A stretch of 64,000 nucleotides of DNA from Solirubrobacteraceae bacterium (GCA_023230855.1 JALNWQ010000004.1:248001-312000); one strand, 5' to 3'. Positions 1 to 9,674 are shown, counted from the stretch's first letter. Numbers and translations: made by a program. The notes: generated by a model from the sequence alone, not told the origin.

Positions 1-973
1 ATGGCTGCAGGACAACAAGTACACGATCGCGTTGGCGTCGCTCGTCGTCCTGCTGCTGCCGCGCGTCCCGGGGATCGGGCAGTCGACCAACGGCGCGTAC
101 CTGTCGATCAGCGTGGGCCCGATGAGCGTGCAGGCGGCCGAGTTCGCGAAGATCGGCATCGTCGTCTTCCTCGCCGGGTACCTGCGCGACACCCGCCAGG
201 TCCTCATCCACGGCGGCCGCCGCATCCTCGGCCTGTCGCTGCCGCCGCTGCGGCACCTGGGGCCCCTGCTCGTCATCTGGGGCACGGCGATGCTCATGCT
301 CATCTTCATCCGCGACCTCGGGTCGTCGCTGATGTTCTTCGGGGCGTTCCTCGCGCTGCTCTACGTCGCGACCGGTCGCCTGTCGTACCCGTTGGCGGGG
401 ATCGGGGCGTTCGCCGCCGGGGCGTGGTTCGTCGGCAGTCGCGTCGGGCACGTCCAGGACCGCGTCGCCGCGTGGCGGGACCCGCTCGACCCCGAGCTCT
501 TCAACGCCACCGGCGGCAGCTACCAGCTGGCGCAGTCGCTCTTCGCCCAGGCGGACGGGGGGCTGTTCGGTCGAGGGTTCGGCCAGGCCGAGCTCGGGAC
601 GATGGTCGACGGCGACCTCGTCACCACGCCGCTCCTGCCGGCGTCGCAGACCGACATGATCTACGCGCTGATCGTCAACGAGACCGGCCTGCTCGGCGGC
701 GCGGCGATCCTCCTGGCGTACCTCCTCATCGTCCAGCGCGGGTTCCGGATCGCGAGCCTCGCCCGCGACCCGTTCCACAAGCTCCTCGCCACCGGCCTGA
801 GCGCCGTGTTCGCGCTGCAGGTGTTCGTCATCGTCGGCGGCGTGACGAAGGTCATCCCGCTCACCGGGGTGACGTTGCCGTTCATGAGCTACGGCGGGTC
901 GTCGCTCATGGCGAACTTCATCCTCCTGGCGCTGCTGCTGCGCGTGTCGGAGACCGCGAGGAGACCGGCGTGA
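1..973 (+). CDS. rodA: RodA/FtsW/SpoVE-family peptidoglycan polymerase, 5' end missing
   Basis: SEDS-family glycosyltransferase that polymerises lipid II in the membrane together with its partner penicillin-binding protein. The frame is already open at base 2, so the true start and first helices lie outside the window. About 313 residues after the first in-window Met show many hydrophobic helices, the family loop GGSYQLAQSLFAQADGG with the following GRGFGQ, and the C-terminal signature PFMSYGGSSLM. The stop TGA overlaps the GTG start of the next gene, as in the rodA-pbpA pair of actinobacteria. The family is certain. RodA rather than FtsW is inferred from the adjacent pbpA and pknB. Confidence 0.93.
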   Translation, partial: WLQDNKYTIALASLVVLLLPRVPGIGQSTNGAYLSISVGPMSVQAAEFAKIGIVVFLAGYLRDTRQVLIHGGRRILGLSLPPLRHLGPLLVIWGTAMLMLIFIRDLGSSLMFFGAFLALLYVATGRLSYPLAGIGAFAAGAWFVGSRVGHVQDRVAAWRDPLDPELFNATGGSYQLAQSLFAQADGGLFGRGFGQAELGTMVDGDLVTTPLLPASQTDMIYALIVNETGLLGGAAILLAYLLIVQRGFRIASLARDPFHKLLATGLSAVFALQVFVIVGGVTKVIPLTGVTLPFMSYGGSSLMANFILLALLLRVSETARRPA

Positions 974-2424
974 ACACGTCGATCCGCAACCTCTTCGTCG
1001 TCCTCGTCCTGCTCTTCGGGGTGCTCGTCGCGTTCACGTCCCGGTGGACGGTGTTCGAGGACGGCGACCTGCGCGCCGACGCGCTGAACCGCCGCGACGT
1101 CATCCGCGCCGAGCGCGTGCCCCGCGGACGGATCCTCGCGGCCGACGGGACGGTGCTCGCCCGCAGCGTGCGGGAGCGGTCGCGCAGCAGTGGCACCACC
1201 CGCTACGTCCGCCGCTACCCGCTGGGATCGAAGTACGTCGGACCGGTCGGCTACAGCGACACGTCGCTCACGCAGACCGGGCTCGAGCGGTCGATGAACG
1301 AGCCGCTCGCCGGCAAGGCGGTGAAGCTCACCACCGCCGTCGACCGGCTCGTCACCGGCGACCAGCGCGGCGACGACATCCGCACGACGCTGCGCCCGCG
1401 CGTACAGCAGGCCGCGCTCGACGGGCTCGGCGACCGCCCCGGATCGGTGGTGGCGCTCGACCCGCGCACCGGCAAGGTCCTGGCGATGGCGTCGCGGCCC
1501 GGGTTCGACCCGAACAAGGCGATCAACGAGTCCGGCTACTACGCGAGCCTGACGAAGCGCAGCGACCGGGTGCTCCTCAACCGGGCCACGCAGGACGCCT
1601 ACGTCCCCGGATCGGTGTTCAAGGTCGTCACCGCCGCGGCGGCGATCGACAGCGGCAAGATGACCGCCGACACCACCGTCGACGGCAGCAACGGCCAGGT
1701 GTTCAGCGGGGCGCCGATGAACAACTACGGCGGCGCCCAGTACGGCCAGGTGACGTTGCGGACGTCGCTGACGAACTCCGTCAACACGGCGTTCGGCAAC
1801 GTCGCCGAGCTCGTCGGCAAGGAGACGATGCGCCGGTACATGCGCCGGTTCGGGTTCGACGCGAAGCCGCCGCTGGACTACCCCGACGACCAGCTGCGGG
1901 CGTCGGGGTCGTACCGCGACGGCCGGCTCATCCCGGCGACGAGCCGGTTCGTCGACGTCGCCCGGCTCGGCATCGGCCAGGACAAGCTCCAGGTGACCCC
2001 GCTGCAGATGGCGATGGTGAGCGCGGCGGTCGCCAACCGCGGACGGCTCATGAAGCCCCACCTCGTCGACCGGATCGTCGACGCCGACGGTCGCGTCCAG
2101 CGCGAGGTCGAGCCCGAGCTCCAGCAGCGCGTGATGGGCGCCGGCGCCGCGGACGTCCTCCGGTCGATGATGGGGGACGTGGTGAACGAGGGCACCGGGA
2201 CGGCGGCGTCCCTCAGCGGGATCACCGTCGGCGGCAAGACCGGCACCGCGGAGCGGGACATCCGCCGCGGGCTCAACGACCTGTGGTTCATCGGGTTCGC
2301 CCCGCTCGACGACCCGAAGGTCGCGGTCGCGGTCGTCGTCGAGAACACCACCGGCGCCGGCGGGGTCGTCGCGGCCCCGATCGCCCGTGACGTCATGCAG
2401 GCCGCGCTCGGAGGCGACGGATGA
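970..2424 (+). CDS. pbpA: Penicillin-binding protein PbpA (class B transpeptidase)
   Basis: D,D-transpeptidase that cross-links peptidoglycan, working with the upstream RodA. The 484-residue protein starts at GTG 970, overlapping the rodA stop by 4 bases. A single N-terminal membrane anchor (about residues 7-25) is followed by a short dimerisation-type domain. The transpeptidase domain carries all three penicilloyl-serine motifs: SVFK with nucleophile Ser215, SVN at 270-272, and KTG at 423-425 (GGKTGTAE). The length and missing PASTA tail fit actinobacterial PbpA rather than PBP2x. The 3' end overlaps the kinase gene by ATGA, so translation is probably coupled across the cluster. Confidence 0.95.
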   Translation: MNTSIRNLFVVLVLLFGVLVAFTSRWTVFEDGDLRADALNRRDVIRAERVPRGRILAADGTVLARSVRERSRSSGTTRYVRRYPLGSKYVGPVGYSDTSLTQTGLERSMNEPLAGKAVKLTTAVDRLVTGDQRGDDIRTTLRPRVQQAALDGLGDRPGSVVALDPRTGKVLAMASRPGFDPNKAINESGYYASLTKRSDRVLLNRATQDAYVPGSVFKVVTAAAAIDSGKMTADTTVDGSNGQVFSGAPMNNYGGAQYGQVTLRTSLTNSVNTAFGNVAELVGKETMRRYMRRFGFDAKPPLDYPDDQLRASGSYRDGRLIPATSRFVDVARLGIGQDKLQVTPLQMAMVSAAVANRGRLMKPHLVDRIVDADGRVQREVEPELQQRVMGAGAADVLRSMMGDVVNEGTGTAASLSGITVGGKTGTAERDIRRGLNDLWFIGFAPLDDPKVAVAVVVENTTGAGGVVAAPIARDVMQAALGGDG

Positions 2425-4475
2425 ACCGCACCGGACAGACGATCGACGGGCGCTACCGCGTCGTCCGCCGGCTGGGCTCCGGCGGGATGGCCGACGTCTT
2501 CGACTGCGAGGACCTGCAGCTCGGTCGCCACGTCGCGCTGAAGCTCATGCACGAGCAGCTCTCGCGCGACGAGACGGTCGTGGCGCGGTTCCGCCGCGAG
2601 AGCCACTCCGCCGCCGGCCTGCAGCACCCCCACATCGTCCAGGTCTTCGACCGCGGCGACTGGGACGGCATCCCGTACATGGCGATGGAGCTCGTCGACG
2701 GGGTGACGCTGAAGGACGTCATCCGCGACCAGGCGCCGCTCGACCCGATCCGGACGATCGACCAGATCTCCCAGGTCCTCGACGCGCTCCGCTACGCGCA
2801 CAAGCGTGGCCTCGTCCATCGCGACATCAAGCCGCAGAACGTCCTCGTCGGGTCGGACGGCACGCTCAAGGTCGCGGACTTCGGCATCGCCCGGGCCGTC
2901 GACGACATGGAGATGACGCAGACCGGCATGATCGTCGGCACCGCGCACTACCTGTCGCCGGAGCAGGCGTCCGACCAGCCGATCACGCCCGGCGCGGACC
3001 TGTACGCCGTCGGCGTCGTCCTCTTCGAGATGCTCACCGGACGGCTGCCGTTCGACGGCGAGCAGCCGGTCGCGATCGCGCTGAAGCACGTCAACGAGCC
3101 GCCGCCCGCGCTGTCGGTCGTCAACCCGGACGTGCCCGGCGACCTGGAGCGCGTCGTGCTGACGGCGCTCGAGAAGCGCGCCGACGACCGGTTCGGCGAC
3201 GCCGACGAGTTCCTCGCCGCGCTGCAGGTGGTCCGGCACCGGATCGCGACCGGCGCCCCGGTGCCGGACGGACCGCCCGTCCGGACCGCGCCGCCCGCCG
3301 ACGACCTCGTCCAGCAGACCGGCGGGTGGCTCGGCCCCGCGGCGAACATGGCGGTGCCCGCCGGCGTCGACCGCGAGGAGCTCGCGGAGGAGGCGGAGGC
3401 CCGCCGACGCCGTCGTCGCGCCTGGATCATCACCGGGTCGCTGGCGCTCGTCGTCGTCGTCGCGCTCGTCGGCTACCTGCTCTTCGGTCGGATGGAGACC
3501 GTTCCGGAGGTCACCGGCAAGTCCGTGAGCCAGGCCACCGCGCAGCTCGAGGAGCGCGGGTTCCGCGTGCGGGTCGAGGAGCGCAGCAGCAGCTCGGTCC
3601 GGGCCGACCGCGTCATCAGCCAGGACCCACGGGCCCGCAGTCGCGTCCGCCATGGACGCGAGGTGACGCTCGTCGTGTCGACCGGCGTCGCCCGCATCCA
3701 GATCCCCAACGTCGTGGGACGGCAGGAGCAGGAGGCCAAGGCCGAGCTGCGCCGGGCCGGCCTGACCGACGTCAAGGTCATCTCCCAGGCCAGCGACACC
3801 GTCGCCGCCGGCACCGTCAGCGCGATCAGCCCGGCGGCGGGCACCGACGCCGCCAGCGACGCGCCGGTGACGTTGACGGTGTCGATCGGCCCGGACGGCG
3901 GCGACGAGCGGACGGTGAAGGTGCCCGCCGTCGAGGGCCGCGACGAGGCCGGGGCCCGCCGGGCGCTGGAGGCGGTCGGCCTGCGGGTGAAGATCAGCCG
4001 CGAGGAGAACGACGACGAGGAGCCCGGCACCGTGCTGGACCAGTCGCCCGCCAGCGGGCAGGACGTGCCCGTCGGCAGCGAGGTGGGCCTCGTCGTCGCC
4101 CGTGCGCCACGCCGACCGACCACGACGACGACCACCACCACGCCGGAGGACGTCACCGTGCCGAACGTCGAGGGCCGGCCCCGCGCCGACGCCGAGCGAG
4201 CGCTGCGGCGCGCGGGCCTCCAGGTGCGCGTGACCACCGTAGCCGTGACCGATCCCGACCAGGAGGGCGTCGTCGTGCGCCAGACCCCCAACGGCGGCCG
4301 CGCCAGCCCCGGCGACCGCGTGGACCTGCAGATCGGCGAGCTGCAGCAGCCGCCGCCGACGACCACGGCCCCCGACGACGCGCAGGGCGCGGCGCCGGGG
4401 CGCGACGAGAGCGTCGTCCAGCGCGGGAGCGGCCGCTCCGACGCCCGCGTGCGGACGGTCGGGGTGCGACGGTGA
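2421..4475 (+). CDS. pknB: PASTA-domain Ser/Thr protein kinase PknB
   Basis: Membrane receptor kinase that senses muropeptides or lipid II and controls wall growth and division. The 684 residues comprise a Hanks kinase domain (about 13-270) with ATP lysine K41, HRD catalytic Asp135, DFG Asp153 and the activation segment ending GTAHYLSPEQ. A basic RRRRRR juxtamembrane stretch and one helix (about 334-356) follow. Four extracellular PASTA repeats begin near residues 360, 429, 501 and 577, each opening with (I/V)P-(N/A/E)-V. A Thr-rich linker sits between repeats 3 and 4. It is the fourth-position partner of rodA/pbpA, as in the mycobacterial cluster. Confidence 0.96.
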   Translation: MNRTGQTIDGRYRVVRRLGSGGMADVFDCEDLQLGRHVALKLMHEQLSRDETVVARFRRESHSAAGLQHPHIVQVFDRGDWDGIPYMAMELVDGVTLKDVIRDQAPLDPIRTIDQISQVLDALRYAHKRGLVHRDIKPQNVLVGSDGTLKVADFGIARAVDDMEMTQTGMIVGTAHYLSPEQASDQPITPGADLYAVGVVLFEMLTGRLPFDGEQPVAIALKHVNEPPPALSVVNPDVPGDLERVVLTALEKRADDRFGDADEFLAALQVVRHRIATGAPVPDGPPVRTAPPADDLVQQTGGWLGPAANMAVPAGVDREELAEEAEARRRRRRAWIITGSLALVVVVALVGYLLFGRMETVPEVTGKSVSQATAQLEERGFRVRVEERSSSSVRADRVISQDPRARSRVRHGREVTLVVSTGVARIQIPNVVGRQEQEAKAELRRAGLTDVKVISQASDTVAAGTVSAISPAAGTDAASDAPVTLTVSIGPDGGDERTVKVPAVEGRDEAGARRALEAVGLRVKISREENDDEEPGTVLDQSPASGQDVPVGSEVGLVVARAPRRPTTTTTTTTPEDVTVPNVEGRPRADAERALRRAGLQVRVTTVAVTDPDQEGVVVRQTPNGGRASPGDRVDLQIGELQQPPPTTTAPDDAQGAAPGRDESVVQRGSGRSDARVRTVGVRR

Positions 4476-5482
4476 CGTGGCGGGTCGTCGTCCTCGGCGG
4501 CGGACGCTCGTCCGAGCACGACGTGTCGCGTCGCTCCGCGGCGTCGGTCGCCGGTGGGCTCCGCGAGGCCGGCCACGACGTCGTCGAGCTCCTGCTGGAG
4601 CGCGACGGTGCGTGGCGGCACGCCGACGGGACCGGCGACGTGACGCTGACGCCCGGGGCGGGGCTCCTGGGGGCGGACGTGGCGTTCCCCGTCCTGCACG
4701 GCCCGTTCGGCGAGGACGGCGCCGTCCAGGGGCTGCTCGAGCTCCTCGACGTGCCCTACGTCGGGTCACCGGTCCTCGGGTCGGCGGTCTGCATGGACAA
4801 GCTGCTGTTCAAGGACGTCATGGCGACCGCCGGGATCGCGCAGGTCGACTACGCGCCGGTGCACGCCCACGAGTGGCGTCGCGACCGGGACGGCGTGCTC
4901 GAGCGGCTCGCCGACCTGGGGCTCCCGGTGTGGGTCAAGCCGTCGCGGCTCGGCAGCTCGGTCGGGATCGCGCCGGCCCGCCGCGCCGACGAGCTGGGGC
5001 CCGCGATCGACGCGGCGCTCGCGCACGACGCCCGGGTCATCGTCGAGGCGTCGGCGCCCGGCATCGAGGCGGAGACCGCCGTCCTGGGCCCCGGCGACGA
5101 CCCGCGGGTGTCCGAGATCGGCGAGATCGTCCTCGCCGACCGCGGACCGGACGCCTGGTACGACTACGAGGCGAAGTACACGCCCGGCGGGATGGAGCTG
5201 CGCGTCCCCGCCCGGATCAGCGCGACGGCGGCGGAGCGCGTCCGCGAGCTGGCGCGCCGGGCGTTCACGCTGGCCTGCTGCGACGGCCTGGCGCGGGCGG
5301 ACTTCTTCGTCGACGGCGAGTCGGTGCTGCTCAACGAGCTCAACACCCTGCCGGGGTTCACCGAGACGTCGGTGTACGGCGCGCTGTGGCAGGCCAGCGG
5401 CGTGGCGTACCCCGACCTCGTGTCCCGGCTCGTCGAGCTCGCCATCGAGCGCCACGCCCGCGAGCGCGAGCAGGCGTACTGA
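4472..5482 (+). CDS. ddl: D-alanine--D-alanine ligase
   Basis: ATP-grasp enzyme making the D-Ala-D-Ala dipeptide used in peptidoglycan precursors. The start is GTG 4472, which overlaps the pknB stop (GTGA) and gives 336 residues, normal for the family. The N-terminus has the Ddl signature LGGGRSSEHDVS. GSSVGIAPA (about 167-175) and the metal-binding LLNELNTLPGFTETS near residue 290 identify the ATP-grasp active site. Its place as the last gene of the rodA-pbpA-pknB block puts substrate supply and wall polymerisation under one transcript. It converges with the next gene with only 9 bases between them. Confidence 0.95.
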   Translation: MTWRVVVLGGGRSSEHDVSRRSAASVAGGLREAGHDVVELLLERDGAWRHADGTGDVTLTPGAGLLGADVAFPVLHGPFGEDGAVQGLLELLDVPYVGSPVLGSAVCMDKLLFKDVMATAGIAQVDYAPVHAHEWRRDRDGVLERLADLGLPVWVKPSRLGSSVGIAPARRADELGPAIDAALAHDARVIVEASAPGIEAETAVLGPGDDPRVSEIGEIVLADRGPDAWYDYEAKYTPGGMELRVPARISATAAERVRELARRAFTLACCDGLARADFFVDGESVLLNELNTLPGFTETSVYGALWQASGVAYPDLVSRLVELAIERHAREREQAY

Positions 5483-5491
5483 CGCGGGGCG

Positions 5492-7039
5492 CTACCGGCC
5501 GGGGTTGCGGCGGAAGAGGTCCATCGCGCTGACCGCGACGCGGGCCGGCTCGCCCGACCCGTCGTCGGCGGGCAGGCTCGTGATCCACAGCAGGTAGTAC
5601 CGGTAGCGGGTGGCGCCGGTCGTGAGCGCGATCTCGTTCGTGCCGGTCCGGGCGGCGGGCAACGTGCCGACCTCGGTCCACGCCGGATCGTCGACGGTCG
5701 CCGGCACCTCGCCGTCGGGTGCGGCGTACACCGTCGCCGACCAGCCGCCGGCGGGGGTCGTGACGTCGAGCCGGGTCGCGGCGACCATCCGGCCGCCCCC
5801 GCCGACGTCCAGGTGGATCCCGACGCCGGCCTTGCCCCCGAACCCGCCCCCGCGGTACCCCTCGGTCGTCCACGTCGTCTCGGGGTCGGCGTCGAGGACC
5901 CGGTGGACCTCGCTGCGATGCTCCTCCCCGTCCCCAGGCGGCGGGTCGTAGTCGCGGGCCTGGCCCGTGGTCAGCCGCACCGCGACCTCGCCCGGCTGGG
6001 CGGGGGTCGACGACGTCTGGCCGCCCCCGCGCGACGAGCGCTCGGGCAGCACGTTGACGGCGACGACCGCCAGCGCGGCGACGACGAGCAGCACGGCGGC
6101 GGCGAGCAGGCCGCGCCGCCGGAGCCGCAGGTTCACCCGGTCGCGCTTCTGCGGCGGCAGGCTGCGCAGCACCGCCGTGGCCTCGCCGGTCGCCTCGCCG
6201 CGGCGGCTCGTCTCGATCGTCAGGACGTCCTCGAGGTCGGCGATGAGCTCGCCGGTCGAGGGATAGCGGACGTCGAGCTCCTTCGCCGTCGCGCGGTCGA
6301 CGACCGCCGCGAGGGCCGATCCGACCGACGGTCGCACCTGCTGGACGTCCGGCAGCTCCTCGCGGACGTGCTGCATCGCCACCGCGACCTGGTTCTCGCC
6401 GACGAAGGGGACCTCGCCGGTGAGCATCTCGTAGAGGACGATGCCGAGCGAGTACACGTCGCTCTGGCCGGTGACGTCGTGGCCCATCGCCTGCTCGGGC
6501 GACACGTAGTCGGTGGTGCCCAGGACCCGTCCGTCGGCGGTCAGGCCGTGCTCGTCGAGCGTGCGCGCGATCCCGAAGTCCGTGACCTTGGCGACGCCCT
6601 CCGGGTTGATGAGGACGTTCTGCGGCTTGACGTCGCGGTGGACGATCCCGCGCTCGTGGGCGGCGCCGAGCGCCCGGGCGATCTCGATCGCGTACGCGAC
6701 GGCCTCGGTGACCGGCAGCCGTCCGGCGCGCCGGATCCGCTCCTTCAGCGTCTCGCCGCTGACGTGCTCGAAGACGATGAACGGCGTGTCCTCGTGCTCG
6801 CCCGCGTCGATGACCTGGACGATGTGCGGGTGGTTGAGCTGGGCGACGGCGCGCGCCTCGCGCCGGAACCGCTCGAGCTGCTCGGAGTGCTCGGCGAGGC
6901 TGCGGTGCATGCGCTTGATCGCCACCGTCCGCTCCAGGACGGTGTCGAACGCGCGGTACACCGTCGACATGCCACCGGACCCGATCTGGGCCTCGAGGCG
7001 GTAGCGGTCCGCGAGCAGGGTGCCGGAGTCGATGGTCAC
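5492..7039 (-). CDS. Ser/Thr protein kinase with a discoidin-like extracellular domain
   Basis: Second Hanks-type kinase, 515 residues. The kinase domain (about 11-275) has the glycine loop IGSGGMSTVY, K42, HRD Asp136, DFG Asp154 and GTTDYVSPEQ. One membrane helix lies at about 309-331. Unlike PknB it has no PASTA repeats. The outer part (about 350-515) reads DYDPPPGDGEEHRS, then DADPETTWTTEGY, the pattern of F5/8-type C (discoidin, sugar-binding) folds attached to actinobacterial kinases and MviN/MurJ-like proteins. It may therefore recognise a carbohydrate or wall ligand; that is inference. It is transcribed convergently to ddl and is probably monocistronic. Confidence 0.93.
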   Translation of the reverse strand: MTIDSGTLLADRYRLEAQIGSGGMSTVYRAFDTVLERTVAIKRMHRSLAEHSEQLERFRREARAVAQLNHPHIVQVIDAGEHEDTPFIVFEHVSGETLKERIRRAGRLPVTEAVAYAIEIARALGAAHERGIVHRDVKPQNVLINPEGVAKVTDFGIARTLDEHGLTADGRVLGTTDYVSPEQAMGHDVTGQSDVYSLGIVLYEMLTGEVPFVGENQVAVAMQHVREELPDVQQVRPSVGSALAAVVDRATAKELDVRYPSTGELIADLEDVLTIETSRRGEATGEATAVLRSLPPQKRDRVNLRLRRRGLLAAAVLLVVAALAVVAVNVLPERSSRGGGQTSSTPAQPGEVAVRLTTGQARDYDPPPGDGEEHRSEVHRVLDADPETTWTTEGYRGGGFGGKAGVGIHLDVGGGGRMVAATRLDVTTPAGGWSATVYAAPDGEVPATVDDPAWTEVGTLPAARTGTNEIALTTGATRYRYYLLWITSLPADDGSGEPARVAVSAMDLFRRNPGR

Positions 7040-7323
7040 GGGACGTGCCTATTGTGCGGCCCGGAGGGCGTTCCGTGTGGCGTCGTCGACGGACGCGGCG
7101 TCCGCGACGGCCCGGCCCGCGGTCCGGGAGGCGACGCCTGCGGTGGCCGGGAGCACGCTCACCCACCCCATCCTGCCGGTTGCCGTCACGCCGCGCGCTC
7201 CATCGGCCCTTCCTACCCCCGGTTGCACCGAGCGTTGCACGCGATCGGCGAGCCCGGGGCCGTGCGGGTGCTGGGCGTCTGAGGAATCCCGGCGACGCCA
7301 CGCGGATCGGGGACACTGTCCGC

Positions 7324-7683
7324 ATGCGCCGCGCCCTGGTCCTGCTTCCCGTCATGCTCGTGGCCATGGCCGGCTGCGGCGACGACGACGATCGGGTGGA
7401 CGTGCAGCGGCCGGCCGAGGCGATCCCGTGCCCGACCGAGCGTGCGCTGCTGCCCGGCGGCGACACCACCACGCCGACTCCGGCGGCCCCGAAGCTCGAC
7501 GCCCGCGACCTGCTCGGCCTGACCGTCGACGACGCGAGCGCCCGGGCGCAGGACGCCGGCTGCTCGGTGCGCGTGCTGCGCCGCGACGGCGACGACCTGC
7601 CCGGCACGCTCGATCTACGCCACAACCGCGTGAACGTCGAGGAGCGCGACGGGCGCGTCGTGGGGATCCTGAACGTGGGGTGA
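7324..7683 (+). CDS. Small lipoprotein resembling I78-family protease inhibitors
   Basis: A 119-residue protein starting at ATG 7324. The first 17 residues form a lipoprotein signal ending in the lipobox MAGC, so it is probably anchored by Cys after export. A Thr/Pro linker leads to a short domain with LDARDLLGLTVDDASARAQ, then GCSVRVLRRDGDDLPGTLDL, and finally RVNVEERDGRVVGI. This resembles I78/potato-inhibitor-I-like domains that bind subtilisin-type proteases through the (R)xNV loop. The likeness is by pattern only. A role in guarding envelope proteins is possible but not shown by neighbours. Confidence 0.72.
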   Translation: MRRALVLLPVMLVAMAGCGDDDDRVDVQRPAEAIPCPTERALLPGGDTTTPTPAAPKLDARDLLGLTVDDASARAQDAGCSVRVLRRDGDDLPGTLDLRHNRVNVEERDGRVVGILNVG

Positions 7684-7716
7684 GGCGCGCCGAGGGGTTC
7701 GGCTCCGCGGCGACCG

Positions 7717-8835
7717 TCAGCCGCGCAGCACGACCCCGCCGGGGGCGGTGCACGCGCCGGCGTCGTCGGTGACCGTGCCGATCCGGCGGCTGCCGTGGTG
7801 CCGGGCGGCGAGGATCGCGGCGGCGGCGTCGGCGTGCTCCTCGGGCACGACGGCGACGAGGCCGCAGCCCTGGTTGAAGACCTCCCACATCTCGGCCTCC
7901 GTCACGCCGCCCAGGCGCTGGATCAGGCCGTTGATCGCCGGGAGGGGGAGCGGATCCTCGATCGCGAACCCGATCGGCGTCGGATCGCCGGGCCGGTCGG
8001 CGTGCGCGTCGCGCGCGGGGGCGATCGCGCCGGCCTTCGTCGGGCACAGCCGCAGCAGGTTGAGCAGCCCACCACCGGTGATGTGGCTCAGGCCCAGGAC
8101 CGGCAGGCCGGAGGCGAGCAGGTCGAGCGCGGCGCGGACGTAGATCACCGTCGGCTCGAGCAGCGCGTCGGCGACCGACGCGCCACCCAGATCGTCCGGC
8201 CGGTCGTCGAGCGACAGGCCGCCGTCGACCTGCAGCGCCTTGCGGGCCAGGGTGTAGCCGTTGGAGTGGATGCCGCTGGACGGCACGCCGATCAGCGCAT
8301 CGCCGGGACGGATGCCGGCCCCGGTCACGAGCCGGTCGAGGGCGACGGTGCCGATCGCGGTGCCGCACAGGTCGAACCCGCCCGGGTCGGGATGGCCGCG
8401 CAGGAGCTCCGGCAGGACGGCGAGCTCGCCGCCGGGGATCTCGATCCCCGCATCCTCGGCTCCGGCCTTGAGGCCCTGCGCGATCGCGGTCAGGCGCGCC
8501 TCGTCCGGCTCCTGCACCGCCAGGTAGTCCAGCAGCGCGATCGGCTCCGCGCCGACGCACACCAGGTCGTTGACGTTCATCGCGATCGCGTCGATCCCGA
8601 CGGTGTCGAGCCGGCCGGTCTCCTCGGCCACGATGATCTTCGACCCGACGCCGTCGGTGGCGACCGCGATCCCCAGGTCGGGGGTCACCCGCAGGACCGA
8701 CGCGTAGTGGCCGGACGCCAGGGCGTTGCGGGACGGTCGTCCCGTGTCGATCGTGCGCAGCACCGACACGAGGCCGCCGACCCCGGCGTCGGACTGGTCG
8801 GTGTCGACTCCGGATGCGGCGTAGGCGTCGCTCAT
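7717..8835 (-). CDS. purM: Phosphoribosylformylglycinamidine cyclo-ligase (AIR synthetase)
   Basis: Purine biosynthesis enzyme that closes the imidazole ring, converting FGAM to AIR with ATP. The 372 residues begin near SDAYAASGVDTDQSD and contain the family motifs GHYASVLRV, DGVGSKIIVAEE, GIDAIAMNVNDLVCVGAEPI, GVPSSGIHSNGYTLAR and LSHITGGG. It is slightly longer than the usual 340-350 residues but shows no break. No other pur gene is visible in the window, so it stands alone here. Its start faces the methyltransferase gene with a 65-bp shared promoter region. Confidence 0.96.
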   Translation of the reverse strand: MSDAYAASGVDTDQSDAGVGGLVSVLRTIDTGRPSRNALASGHYASVLRVTPDLGIAVATDGVGSKIIVAEETGRLDTVGIDAIAMNVNDLVCVGAEPIALLDYLAVQEPDEARLTAIAQGLKAGAEDAGIEIPGGELAVLPELLRGHPDPGGFDLCGTAIGTVALDRLVTGAGIRPGDALIGVPSSGIHSNGYTLARKALQVDGGLSLDDRPDDLGGASVADALLEPTVIYVRAALDLLASGLPVLGLSHITGGGLLNLLRLCPTKAGAIAPARDAHADRPGDPTPIGFAIEDPLPLPAINGLIQRLGGVTEAEMWEVFNQGCGLVAVVPEEHADAAAAILAARHHGSRRIGTVTDDAGACTAPGGVVLRG

Positions 8836-8900
8836 CGCGGGTGATGGTCGCAGATGGTCGCCCGGTGACGGCGCCGCGCGGCACCCGTACCCTTGCGGCC

Positions 8901-9674
8901 ATGCCGTCCACGGCCCTGCAGCGCACCCTGGCCCTCATCCCCGACGCGCCCGCGACGCCGACCGTCACCGACGGCTACCTGGACCTCGTCGGCCCCGCGT
9001 CCGACGCCCCGCCGACGCTCGCGCAGCGCGCGATGCGCTCGTCGCTCCTGCCCCGCGTCTACGAGCGGGCGTGGCGCCCGGTGGCGTTCACGGCGTTCAC
9101 GGGGCGCACGACCGGCCACGAGGAGCGTCGGCTGCTCGACCGGCTGGCGCTGCGCGACGGCGACACGGTGCTCGACGTCGCCTGCGGCCCCGGCAACACG
9201 ACCCGCCGCCTGCACGACGCGGTCGGGGACGGGCTCGTCGTCGGCCTGGACTACTCGCCGACGATGCTCGCCCGCGCGGTGCGCGACACGACGTCCGACG
9301 CGGTCGCCTACGTCCGTGCGGACGCGCACCGGCTGCCGTTCGCGGACGGGAGCTTCGACGCCGTCGCGTGCTATGGCGCGCTGTACCTCGTCGAGCGGCC
9401 CGCCGACGTCATCGCCCAGATGGCCCGGGTGCTGCGTCCGGGGGGCCGGCTGGCGATCCTCACCACCTGCCACCGGGGGCCGGCCCCGATGCGCGGGATG
9501 GTCGGCGTGACGGCGGGGGTGTCGGGGTTGCGCGTGTTCGGCCGTGACGAGGTGCTGCGGGCGTTCGGCGACGCCGGGCTGCAGGGCGTCCAGCGCGAGG
9601 TGTCGGCGTTCTCGCAGACCGTCGTCGGTCAGCGACCGGTGCGCAGCAGCGCGACGGCGACCGCGGCCCGGTAG
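8901..9674 (+). CDS. Class I SAM-dependent methyltransferase
   Basis: A 257-residue methyltransferase of the ubiquinone/menaquinone-like family. Motif I VLDVACGPGNTTRRL binds SAM. The acidic loop after GLDYSPTML and the VRADAHRLPFADGSFDAV segment (motifs II-III) are clear, and VLRPGGRLAIL is the post-II strand. The start at ATG 8901 is preferred. An in-frame ATG at 8814 would overlap the divergent purM and adds only an Arg-rich stretch. The substrate cannot be told from sequence. The 3' end overlaps the convergent uppP gene by 46 bases. Confidence 0.88.
   Translation: MPSTALQRTLALIPDAPATPTVTDGYLDLVGPASDAPPTLAQRAMRSSLLPRVYERAWRPVAFTAFTGRTTGHEERRLLDRLALRDGDTVLDVACGPGNTTRRLHDAVGDGLVVGLDYSPTMLARAVRDTTSDAVAYVRADAHRLPFADGSFDAVACYGALYLVERPADVIAQMARVLRPGGRLAILTTCHRGPAPMRGMVGVTAGVSGLRVFGRDEVLRAFGDAGLQGVQREVSAFSQTVVGQRPVRSSATATAAR

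Noticed and set aside
1878..4769. Very long open frame on the minus strand across pbpA, pknB and ddl
   Set aside because: At this GC content antisense frames stay open by chance. Its translation is Arg/Ala/Asp-rich with no domain, while the sense strand carries clear family motifs.
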